In this document: positions 25,336 to 33,076 of the stretch, piece by piece
Position numbering within the stretch: the first letter of the stretch is position 1
How the letters are laid out: every line of letters starts with the position of its first letter
Source of the DNA: Bacteroidales bacterium
GTDB taxonomy: Bacteria > Bacteroidota > Bacteroidia > Bacteroidales > UBA932
Reading direction: 5' to 3'
DNA length: 64,000 nucleotides
Assembly (NCBI GenBank): GCA_017428245.1
Contig: JAFRRF010000011.1
Location: 1 to 64,000, forward strand
Program-made: the position numbers and the translations under genes
Notes under the pieces: model-generated
Databases searched by the model: none
What the model was told of the DNA's origin: nothing
What the model saw: only the letters and a program-made list of their open reading frames with translations

Positions 25336-26516
25336 TTTTTAGCTTGATTCGGCTCAATTATTTCCTTGATCAATCGTTCTGCCACGATTTCAGCCTCACT
25401 CAATGCAATTCTTTTTGGAAGAGAAACGTCAAAACGGTTTTTCACTTTTTGCAATAATTCATCGGTATAGACCAGACAACCGTTCTCCACATTCTCGATC
25501 CCGTCACAGTAAATGGAATTTCGGTTCACACGCTCCATTTCCTCAAATGCATAGTCCGGGGCCATATAACCCTTGATGTCTTCTCCTGCTCCGTCGATGA
25601 TGAAAGGGTAACCGCCAATATGCCCGTCAACCCCTGGTGTATGAATCTTGATGGCTCTCTTCTCACGAATGGCGGTTAGAATACTATATATGATATCAAA
25701 GTTGCTGGACGCGTTCATCATATTGCGCTTCTGGTCGGTAGGCATCGGAATGCTGCAGGCCTTATAGACGTCATCGTGATTGATATCAAGTTCGTTGCCT
25801 TGATACTTTATGCTCAGCAATAATCTGACACCTTCCGTATGGCCCTCCTTGCTGATAACGACATCGTGAAAATGGCTGGCCACAAGCGTAATGTCGATGT
25901 CGTTAAGATTTTGGATGCCACATTTTTCAGCCACATAGAATTTCATGCGGGGAATCAGGTGATTCAAATTACCGCTGCCAAAATCGAAGTACGGCATACC
26001 CGCGCTCTTCAGCCAGGGGATCACGGCATCAGAATACGATGTATTGATGCTGATGGCATTGCACCCTGCTTTCCCGTAAGCCTCCATTATATTCTTCCCA
26101 AGAAGCACTGACATCGGGCTCCAAATACCGTATGCACGAAGATTGGACCAGGAGATGGTTCCATATTTCAATCCGGAATAAAGGCGGCTGCTGTTTACGA
26201 TGAAGTCGGGTTGAATCTTCTTTAATTTTGCCTCGATGGAAGCAACATCCTTAAAGTCACAATCACCTTCGATAACAATTTCGCTGCGGAGTTGTCTGCG
26301 AATGGTAGCAGCGGTGCGGATGATGTTCACATCCTGCTGCATTTTCTCGGCATTCCGTCCTACCACGACAAGACGCAGCTGCGGATCTGCAAGCGATACC
26401 AGATAATCAAGCAGGTAGCAACCGACGCTCCCCAAGCCGAAAATGGCAATGGTTATCTTTTGTCCACAATTCAGCTTAGCTCTGAGCAGATTCAGTTTTT
26501 CATTCAAAGTTTTCAT
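25332..26516 (-). CDS. NAD-binding Rossmann protein, unassigned dehydrogenase-like
   Basis: A 394-residue protein with an N-terminal dinucleotide-binding fold (IAIFGLGSVGCYLLDYLVS, residues about 22-40, then LRLVVVGRN). The rest resembles a saccharopine-dehydrogenase-like or malate/hydroxyacid-type dimerisation fold, but I recognise no specific family. It lies at the downstream edge of the phosphonate genes and overlaps the nucleotidyltransferase gene by 4 nt. One possibility is an oxidoreductase acting on the phosphonate or on the CDP-linked intermediate; this is inference from location. Base composition is AT-richer than the glycosyltransferase genes on its 3' side. Confidence 0.6.
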   Translation of the reverse strand: MKTLNEKLNLLRAKLNCGQKITIAIFGLGSVGCYLLDYLVSLADPQLRLVVVGRNAEKMQQDVNIIRTAATIRRQLRSEIVIEGDCDFKDVASIEAKLKKIQPDFIVNSSRLYSGLKYGTISWSNLRAYGIWSPMSVLLGKNIMEAYGKAGCNAISINTSYSDAVIPWLKSAGMPYFDFGSGNLNHLIPRMKFYVAEKCGIQNLNDIDITLVASHFHDVVISKEGHTEGVRLLLSIKYQGNELDINHDDVYKACSIPMPTDQKRNMMNASSNFDIIYSILTAIREKRAIKIHTPGVDGHIGGYPFIIDGAGEDIKGYMAPDYAFEEMERVNRNSIYCDGIENVENGCLVYTDELLQKVKNRFDVSLPKRIALSEAEIVAERLIKEIIEPNQAKK

Positions 26517-27268
26517 ATGTCTATAGCTTTTATCGCTTGCTGATAATCCGCCACGGTGTTGCAGTTAAACCAGGAGCCGATTTTTACGATATCAAGTTGA
26601 GAACTCTTGCAGGTGCCGAAATACTTCTGGATAATCTCCAGATTGGTTCCCTGTTTTTGCTTCGAAGTAAGAGACCGGCAGGTCTCTCTTACCCTGCCGG
26701 GATCCATGAATTTCCATATCTGGCCCGAGTTGTAGATGGCCGTGAATGGTTCATGAATCTCCAGATAGGAGTGGTTTGTATCATAGATGTAATGGGGGTA
26801 TGAATCGGCGTCAAAATAGAGAGCTACAGCCTTGCTGGACAGTATCGGCTCGTTGTTGACTGAGATAACGTCCTTGCTGGACTCGATTATCCTAACAATG
26901 CTACCGGTATCAAAGAACAGATCACCCTCGATAAATGTGATTCCAGCGGCCTTTTCTGACACTGCCTCTATACCTTTGAGCAGACTGTAACCCGATCCAT
27001 AGTCATGAAAATGCTCGTTGAATACGAGTTTTATCTTGTTTCCAGGGTCCTTAATGTGCTGCTGTACAAACCATTCCAAATCTTCATACCTGTAGCCCCC
27101 CACTACAACTATTTCATCAACAAGGGAGTACACCTTCTGAACCTGTATACTCAACAGAGACTTTGAAGGCATGCTCTCAAAAAAGAGGCACTTGAGCACA
27201 TCCTTTTTTGTGTCCTTGTTGAATCGGCTGGACATACCAGCCACGGTGATAATCACGCTTCTGTACAT
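26513..27268 (-). CDS. NTP-transferase (LicC/PntC-like cytidylyltransferase candidate)
   Basis: A 251-residue nucleotidyltransferase of the GT-A-like NTP_transferase superfamily. The start VIITVAGMSSRFNKD is the nucleotide-binding loop (usually AAGxGSRF, here AGMSSRF), followed by 'EIVVVGGYRYEDLEWF' and FIEGDLFFD with a metal-binding Asp. The short length and location next to LicD suggest activation of a small phospho- or phosphono-alcohol with CTP, as LicC does for phosphocholine. It lies 9 nt after licD. It could instead activate a sugar phosphate. Confidence 0.7.
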   Translation of the reverse strand: MYRSVIITVAGMSSRFNKDTKKDVLKCLFFESMPSKSLLSIQVQKVYSLVDEIVVVGGYRYEDLEWFVQQHIKDPGNKIKLVFNEHFHDYGSGYSLLKGIEAVSEKAAGITFIEGDLFFDTGSIVRIIESSKDVISVNNEPILSSKAVALYFDADSYPHYIYDTNHSYLEIHEPFTAIYNSGQIWKFMDPGRVRETCRSLTSKQKQGTNLEIIQKYFGTCKSSQLDIVKIGSWFNCNTVADYQQAIKAIDI

Positions 27269-27277
27269 TTGATGGAA

Positions 27278-28132
27278 TCAAAGGATAGGTGCGTTACCAA
27301 AACTTATGGAAGAAACGGGGGCATGTTGTTCCCGTTGATCTTCGGGGGGCAACTTCATATAGTCGTTATACCAGAATTTGAGACAGGCATCATAGTCTTT
27401 AGTGCCTATAAGCTGATGGCCTTCAAACTCAAATTCCGAGCGTTCGGTGAACCACTCTTTGGGTATTCCGTAACGGTCTTTTAGCGGGTGCTTGAAATAC
27501 AATTTACCTATGGCAGTGAAGCAGAGTATGCGTACCTTATTTGGAGTATTGTTCCGGCTCTTCTTAATATACACGTCTAGCCATTTATAAACCCGTGTAA
27601 CCGGTATGGTAGATAACAATGACCACCATAACTTCATAAAGCCGCGACTATTCTTTTTCCCTACCTCCGACCACAAGATTTTCCGGCAACAATAACAATA
27701 GACATCCTGAACGATCTGCCCGACCGTTGATAACGGAACATCATCGTACGGGAAGATATCCACGTTAATGCCCGTTTTGTGTTTCAGGTGTTCCTGCCCC
27801 AGCCGCACGTACTCGGTTCCGGTCCTGCGCAGTTTGCCATAACCCCATCGATATTCAGGATCTGTGGAATGATCCTGGAAAAAACAAATATCTTTGTTCA
27901 AATCATTCAATACGGTTTTAAAACGCTCATAATCTTCTCTAAGCATCATTATATCCGCATCATCATCCCAAGGGATAAAACCCTTGTGCCGGACTGCTCC
28001 AAGCAATGTTCCGGAGGAAATGACATAATCGATATCATGAATCCGGCAAACCCTGTCAAATTCGACCAGCAACTCCAGTTCAACCAATTGCAATCGGCGA
28101 AACTCTTCTGGATTTAAAACGTATTTTTCCAT
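27278..28132 (-). CDS. LicD-family phosphotransferase (phosphonate module)
   Basis: A 284-residue LicD protein (PF04991). The core SGTLLGAVRHKGFIPWDDD (residues about 40-58) and 'DIMMLREDYERF' include the acidic metal-binding cluster, and GINVDIFPYDDVP is the second conserved block. LicD proteins transfer phosphocholine, ribitol phosphate or similar groups from CDP carriers to glycans. With PEP mutase in the same module, transfer of a CMP-activated phosphonate to the capsule is the natural guess. It lies 11 nt after the SDR gene. A second LicD starts the operon at 50342. Confidence 0.85.
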   Translation of the reverse strand: MEKYVLNPEEFRRLQLVELELLVEFDRVCRIHDIDYVISSGTLLGAVRHKGFIPWDDDADIMMLREDYERFKTVLNDLNKDICFFQDHSTDPEYRWGYGKLRRTGTEYVRLGQEHLKHKTGINVDIFPYDDVPLSTVGQIVQDVYCYCCRKILWSEVGKKNSRGFMKLWWSLLSTIPVTRVYKWLDVYIKKSRNNTPNKVRILCFTAIGKLYFKHPLKDRYGIPKEWFTERSEFEFEGHQLIGTKDYDACLKFWYNDYMKLPPEDQREQHAPVSSISFGNAPIL

Positions 28133-28143
28133 ATTGGACTTAT

Positions 28144-28875
28144 TTACTTCAGACCACGGGACAACTTATAATCATAACTATGTATTCCTTCTGCGCGGAA
28201 ATCATTGTGATATCGATTCAACACGTCCTTGAATACAGAATCATAATCGGGAATGAAAAGGTCATTCTTTTGTTCCAAATTCTTGATTATTTCCAGTGCG
28301 AGAGGTTCTGTGACAGAAAGGTCTGTTTTACCCTGATAAAACCCGGTACCTTTGATCCTGCCGGGGGATACGTTGAGAATCCTGTTTGATGTGCCTGCCT
28401 TCGTGAGCTCCACGTTCACACTCTCGATAAATATTTTAAGAGCCGCCTTCGTCGCTCCATAAAGAGAAAAGAAAGGGGAAGACATGAAGCCGGCTATACT
28501 GACCATAACGCCGCAATAAAAGTCATCTTTTGATAACAATCTGTCATAGAAATGCTTTATTACACGAATAACGGCTATCGTATTCACATTGAAATACGTG
28601 GCAATCATTTCTTCCGGGATGTCCTCAAACAGGTCAAGTTTGCCAAATCCCGCAGTAATCAGGAGTCCGTCGATATCTGTGAAACGATTAAAAACAGAGT
28701 AATCATGACTGGTCAAATCGAACTGGTGGAAAGCTATTTTTGCTTCTTCGTGTTCGGTTGCCAAGGGGTCCTTATCGACAATATAGACTTTTTCGATTCC
28801 GTTTTTTGCCGCTAAAACTTTGGCAAGGGAGAGACCGATTCCATTTGATCCGCCAACGACTAATACCCGTTTCAT
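28144..28875 (-). CDS. Short-chain dehydrogenase/reductase
   Basis: A 243-residue classical SDR. Cofactor loop VVGGSNGIGLSLAK at the N-terminus (TGxxxGxG form), 'GLLITAGFG' (NNAG position), catalytic Ser in VSIAGFMSS and Tyr-x3-Lys in LYGATKAALK, then SPGRIKG. It should reduce a carbonyl or oxidise an alcohol with NAD(P)H. In a module that makes phosphonoacetaldehyde, reduction to 2-hydroxyethylphosphonate is a candidate reaction; by analogy to TarJ-like reductases it might instead act on a sugar phosphate. It overlaps the TagD-oxidoreductase gene by 4 nt. Confidence 0.8.
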   Translation of the reverse strand: MKRVLVVGGSNGIGLSLAKVLAAKNGIEKVYIVDKDPLATEHEEAKIAFHQFDLTSHDYSVFNRFTDIDGLLITAGFGKLDLFEDIPEEMIATYFNVNTIAVIRVIKHFYDRLLSKDDFYCGVMVSIAGFMSSPFFSLYGATKAALKIFIESVNVELTKAGTSNRILNVSPGRIKGTGFYQGKTDLSVTEPLALEIIKNLEQKNDLFIPDYDSVFKDVLNRYHNDFRAEGIHSYDYKLSRGLK

Positions 28876-30221
28876 ATTTCTATCAAGTACTTGCGTTCTC
28901 CAAATTTCTGCATGATTTCCGCCATTGCTATGCTCTCATGCATTTTGAGCCGGGCCGTGCTTTGGCGATGGTTGACAATGCAGGAAATAAACTCCTGAAT
29001 CTCATATCGCAAACCTGCTCCATCCCACTTGTAGTAGAATTTCTTGTTTTGATTCTGATCTTCGTAACGCAATTCAAAATAGTCTGTCTTCCACCAAGGG
29101 GCCGGCACATAAGCATATCCTTTTGTCCCCGAAATGATGAGGTTGCCTTCCGTTTTAACACCCAACCCAACCTTGAAGGAACATATCGCATTGGGAAACT
29201 GCAGAACACCTTTCGTATACATGTCGACACCATCTTCCATGCGGGAATAAAGATGAAGCGTCTCATAATGAATTCCGCAAAGCTTCAAGATAGGGAGCAG
29301 GGGATAACTGCCCAGTTCGTACATGGACCCACCCGCCTGCAAGGGGTCAAACTCGCGAAGGGTCTTGTCGTCATCCCAAAGTTTGGAGAGAGAGGCTTCC
29401 ACATCAACGACATCTCCGATAACCCCGGATTTGATCATTACGATAAGATGATTGAAAGCCGGACAATGGGCCGTTTTGTTTGCTTCCATCAAAAAGACGT
29501 TGTTCTCCTTTGCCAACGCATATACTTCTTTGGCCTGGTCTGCATTCAGTACCAAAGGTGTCTCGCAAAGAGTGTGCTTTCCTTCTGATATGCTTTGTTT
29601 GATATAGTAATAATGTGTCAAGTGTGGAGATGCAATATATACTGCATCCACAGCCTTGTAGAAGTCATGTAAATCAGTGTATACAGTAATGCCGGAAGTG
29701 CTGTCGGCCAATGCGGCGGCGGCATCGGGATCGATATCATATGCGGCAACAACCTTGACTCCACTGACCACATCCGCTTCTGAAGGAAACCGCCTGGCCA
29801 CACGACCGCATCCGATAATTCCAATTCGTACGTCTATAGTGGTTTCATTACGAAGCATAGTAGAACTGATTCCCTCAGTACGAGGCAGATATACCACTTG
29901 GCAAAACTCGTTGAGGTAGTCAAATTTGCCTTCCCAATCAGACCCTATGGCAAAAATGTCGATATCATACTTTTGTATATCGTCAATCTTCTGTCCCACA
30001 TAATCTTCAATGATAATCTGGTCGGCGAAGCCAGTACTTTTTACAGCCTCAACACGATCAAGGACATTGTTGCGTACATTGAGTTTACCTCTCTCCCGGT
30101 CAAAACTGTCATTGGTAACACCAACGATCAGATAGTCCCCCAACTCCTTGGCTCTGCGCAAGAGGTTAATATGCCCTTGATGCAGTAAGTCGTAGGTACC
30201 ATATGTGATTACTTTTTTCAT
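28872..30221 (-). CDS. Cytidylyltransferase fused to Gfo/Idh/MocA oxidoreductase
   Basis: A 449-residue two-domain protein. Residues 1-130 are a TagD-like cytidylyltransferase with an intact HxGH (His14-Gln-Gly-His17) and GVTNDSF; such enzymes make CDP-glycerol or CDP-alcohols. From about 130 a Gfo/Idh/MocA oxidoreductase follows, with IGIIGCGRVARRF for NAD(P) and the family's EKP motif reading CETPLV, so Thr replaces the usual catalytic Lys. The fusion ties activation with CTP to redox chemistry of the same or a related substrate. It overlaps the SDR gene by 4 nt and follows an epimerase gene by 6 nt. Substrate unknown. Confidence 0.82.
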   Translation of the reverse strand: MKKVITYGTYDLLHQGHINLLRRAKELGDYLIVGVTNDSFDRERGKLNVRNNVLDRVEAVKSTGFADQIIIEDYVGQKIDDIQKYDIDIFAIGSDWEGKFDYLNEFCQVVYLPRTEGISSTMLRNETTIDVRIGIIGCGRVARRFPSEADVVSGVKVVAAYDIDPDAAAALADSTSGITVYTDLHDFYKAVDAVYIASPHLTHYYYIKQSISEGKHTLCETPLVLNADQAKEVYALAKENNVFLMEANKTAHCPAFNHLIVMIKSGVIGDVVDVEASLSKLWDDDKTLREFDPLQAGGSMYELGSYPLLPILKLCGIHYETLHLYSRMEDGVDMYTKGVLQFPNAICSFKVGLGVKTEGNLIISGTKGYAYVPAPWWKTDYFELRYEDQNQNKKFYYKWDGAGLRYEIQEFISCIVNHRQSTARLKMHESIAMAEIMQKFGERKYLIEI

Positions 30222-30227
30222 TCTTCC

Positions 30228-31226
30228 TTATTGTTCGATGGATGCTATACACATTTCCAGACCTTTGTCGAGGGTAATGATAGGGGTCCATCCGGTACGT
30301 GTGCGAATTTTTTCGGTATTCAGGATTCTGCGCTCGGGATCGGAACTGCGATAGCCGTCGAATACAATCTCGGGTTTGGGCAGTCCCATCTTTTCTGCGA
30401 TCTTGTAGGTTAGATCGATGATGGTAATCTCTTCGTCGGTAGCCACATTATACACAGTTCCATCCAGTGCCTTATCCGAATTGATCAGTGCCATTACGGA
30501 ACGGCAGGAATCGATGTTGTGAAGAAAAGCGCGGCGGTTTTTCTTGGAGTTTTCCAAGAGCGTGACGGAGCCCTTTTCCAACAATTCATTGATGATATGG
30601 GGAATGATGTGTTTGGCAAAACGTTCGTGTTTGCTATATACATTGGCAAAACGGATGGAACAGCCTTTGATTCGCCCCTTATCTACAGCGTCCTTCATAA
30701 AGAATTCCGTCATCAACTTGCCACAGGCATAACTGGTGCGTTGACTGTGTTCTGCCGTTGACATCAGCAAATAGTCGCTTTCGCGTACGCCGCCATTTTC
30801 ATTCCAGGATTGCATCGAATAAACCTCGCTGGTGGAGCAATTGATATAGATGTCTGCCTTGACCCGGATGGCCTGTTCCAAAAAAGACTTCATGGAAACG
30901 ACATTGGTTTCCCACGTGTGTTCCACTTCATAAAAATGCTCCGTATGTACTACAGCCGCGCAGTTGATGTAAATCGTTCTGTCGTACGCCTCTTTTTCCC
31001 GGACAACCTCTTCCTCAATGGCTTTCATCTGTGGAGTATCATTGATGTCGTATTCATAGAATACGAACCCCGGATTATCCAGATACTCTTTTATCGTTTC
31101 TATACTGCTTGCGAAAAAATTGTCAAAGCCGATAATACGACTACCCTTTTCTGAAGCAAGAATCTGTCTCACCAGCTCGCTTCCCGTCATACCGGAGGCA
31201 CCGCTTAAAACATATAGATTTTTCAT
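30228..31226 (-). CDS. NAD-dependent epimerase/dehydratase
   Basis: A 332-residue extended SDR. The cofactor loop is LSGASGMTGSELVRQ and the catalytic Tyr-x3-Lys is TSYACGKLM, with Ser/Thr in INCSTSEVYS upstream. The C-terminal region has YNVATDEEITI and DPERRILNTEKIRT, typical of nucleotide-sugar epimerases/dehydratases. It probably makes or modifies a nucleotide sugar of the capsule. It overlaps the phosphoesterase gene by 4 nt. Why it lies inside the phosphonate genes is unclear. Confidence 0.85.
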   Translation of the reverse strand: MKNLYVLSGASGMTGSELVRQILASEKGSRIIGFDNFFASSIETIKEYLDNPGFVFYEYDINDTPQMKAIEEEVVREKEAYDRTIYINCAAVVHTEHFYEVEHTWETNVVSMKSFLEQAIRVKADIYINCSTSEVYSMQSWNENGGVRESDYLLMSTAEHSQRTSYACGKLMTEFFMKDAVDKGRIKGCSIRFANVYSKHERFAKHIIPHIINELLEKGSVTLLENSKKNRRAFLHNIDSCRSVMALINSDKALDGTVYNVATDEEITIIDLTYKIAEKMGLPKPEIVFDGYRSSDPERRILNTEKIRTRTGWTPIITLDKGLEMCIASIEQ

Positions 31227-31954
31227 ATGCCTAAAGATAATCTTTCTTTATAAAAAATATCCACTTTATCCGAAAACAGTTTCTTTTCCTCGTCTATATC
31301 ATACCACACGGAACGATGCACATAGCTTCCGTTAGCTGTGTCCAGAATGCCATATTGCGCATTCGGGTTGTGATTCCGGGGCTGTCCCACGGAACCGGGA
31401 TTGATAAAGACCGTTCGCTTTTTGTTCCTGTAAACGGCGTCGTCCGAGACGAAAAACTGTTCCACATAATAAGGAATATGGCTGTGGCCACAGACAACGA
31501 AATCGTATTTGGAAAAACGATTGTCGGCCATATTGTCAATTCCGAACTTTCCCCAGTATGGATCATCCGGGCTTCCGTGCATGAACAGGAATAAATTCCC
31601 TTCAATCTGACATTCTTTGATCCCGCCATGCTCCATCTGCTCGTCAAGATACAACCGGGATTCTTTCGTCAAAATGGATTCAGTGTATTGAAGGACAGAG
31701 CGCCCCCGGTCGGTTGCAAAGCGATCCAGGCTTCCGCCAAAGATGGAGTACTCGTGATTGCCCCAAAGATTAATCAAAACCGGATAATCCAATCCTTTTG
31801 CAATCGCAACGGTTTCATTGGGGCGCGGGCCATAATTGACCAAATCCCCAAGAAAAGCGACAGCATCTATCTGATGCTGTTTTTCAAGGTCTACGAGCAC
31901 AGCATTGAACGCTGTGACATTGGCGTGAATATCGGCGAGCAGGGCTATTTTCAT
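31223..31954 (-). CDS. Calcineurin-like metallophosphoesterase
   Basis: A 243-residue phosphoesterase with all metal-binding blocks: LADIHAN (Asp8, His10), GDLVNYGPRPNE, GNHEYS, and CGHSHIPYY. It resembles the YfcE/MJ0936-type phosphodiesterases. It overlaps the decarboxylase gene and the epimerase gene by 4 nt each. Its substrate may be a nucleotide-linked or phosphorylated intermediate of the pathway; this is inference. Confidence 0.85.
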   Translation of the reverse strand: MKIALLADIHANVTAFNAVLVDLEKQHQIDAVAFLGDLVNYGPRPNETVAIAKGLDYPVLINLWGNHEYSIFGGSLDRFATDRGRSVLQYTESILTKESRLYLDEQMEHGGIKECQIEGNLFLFMHGSPDDPYWGKFGIDNMADNRFSKYDFVVCGHSHIPYYVEQFFVSDDAVYRNKKRTVFINPGSVGQPRNHNPNAQYGILDTANGSYVHRSVWYDIDEEKKLFSDKVDIFYKERLSLGI

Positions 31955-33075
31955 TTCTTCAAGAACTGCATCAAAGCCTCTTTGTTCTGGATCGGTGTTG
32001 TCGTCGGGCGGCCAAGATTCTTTCTGTTGCCTTTCCTGACCTTCACTTCGAGAAAAACAGGTCCTTCCAGATGTGACACCTTGTTCAGGACGACCTCAAG
32101 GTCTGCCTTGTTGTCAACGCTATAGACGGATTTATATCCTACCGCCTCTGCCACGGCGGGCAGATTTATCTTCAATCCTACGGTCGGCTGACCACCTACA
32201 CTGTCGTGCGCGCCATTGTTGAATATCACGTGAATATAATTCTTGGGCATCTTGCTGGCCACGATAGCCATGCTGCCCATATGCATGATGGTGGCGCCGT
32301 CTCCGTCGAAGCACCAAACAGGTCGTTCAGGCTGGGCAAGCGCGATTCCGAGTGCGATCTGAGAGGCATGTCCCATAGATCCTACGGTAAGAAAATCGCG
32401 TTCGTGTCCCTGATTCATGGCAACGCGGTATTCAAACAGTTCACGACTGATCATCCCCGTGGTGGAGACGATACAGTCTGATTCGCCGAGAGTTGCGGCA
32501 ACGGCTTGGATCGCTTCTTCCCGGCTCATCGTGAGGCCGTTTGTCTCAACGTTCTGAAGTGTGTAGTCTTCAAAAGTATCTTTCTCAATGATAATGGCAA
32601 AAACCTCCTTATTCTTAAGGGCTTTTGCGGCCTTTTCGATCTGCCCGGCAGCCGTGTCCTCGTCTTTGGAGAGAACTTCATGGTCAACACCCATCACATC
32701 AAGCAAATCAACTGTTACCTTGCCTTGCTTGATGTGCTGAGGTTCGTCGTGAACACCCGGGCGGCCGCGCCAGCCGATCAGGAGCAGTAATGGGATATTG
32801 TACACTTCCCGGTCTACAAGGGAAGCAAGCGGGTTGATAATGTTTCCTTCACCGCTATTCTGCATATACACACAACCCGGCTGCCCTGTGGCCAGATAAT
32901 GGCCGGCGGCCAAACCGATGGCGGCACCTTCATTTGCGGAAACGATGTTGTGATTGGCATCAAAGTGATCCGTGATGTAGGCGCACACATTCTTCAGCAG
33001 ACTGTCGGGAACGCCGGCATAAAAATCAATGCCGTAGGCTTCCAGGCTCTTTATGAAAAAGGCGGGTGAAATCAT
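31951..33075 (-). CDS. aepY: Phosphonopyruvate decarboxylase
   Basis: A 374-residue thiamine-diphosphate enzyme that decarboxylates phosphonopyruvate to phosphonoacetaldehyde and so pulls the unfavourable PEP mutase step forward. The ATG at 33075 (MISPAFF) is one base after the PEP mutase stop; the open frame runs 36 codons further but inside that gene. Motifs: GVPDSLLKNVCAYI at the N-terminus, the catalytic-Glu block SANEGAAIGLAAG, 'MQNSGEGNIINPLASL', HDEPQHIKQGK, and the ThDP-binding CFDGDGATIMHMG near residue 255. Length matches the family. Adjacency to PEP mutase makes the call firm. Confidence 0.95.
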   Translation of the reverse strand: MISPAFFIKSLEAYGIDFYAGVPDSLLKNVCAYITDHFDANHNIVSANEGAAIGLAAGHYLATGQPGCVYMQNSGEGNIINPLASLVDREVYNIPLLLLIGWRGRPGVHDEPQHIKQGKVTVDLLDVMGVDHEVLSKDEDTAAGQIEKAAKALKNKEVFAIIIEKDTFEDYTLQNVETNGLTMSREEAIQAVAATLGESDCIVSTTGMISRELFEYRVAMNQGHERDFLTVGSMGHASQIALGIALAQPERPVWCFDGDGATIMHMGSMAIVASKMPKNYIHVIFNNGAHDSVGGQPTVGLKINLPAVAEAVGYKSVYSVDNKADLEVVLNKVSHLEGPVFLEVKVRKGNRKNLGRPTTTPIQNKEALMQFLKK

Positions 33076-33076
33076 T

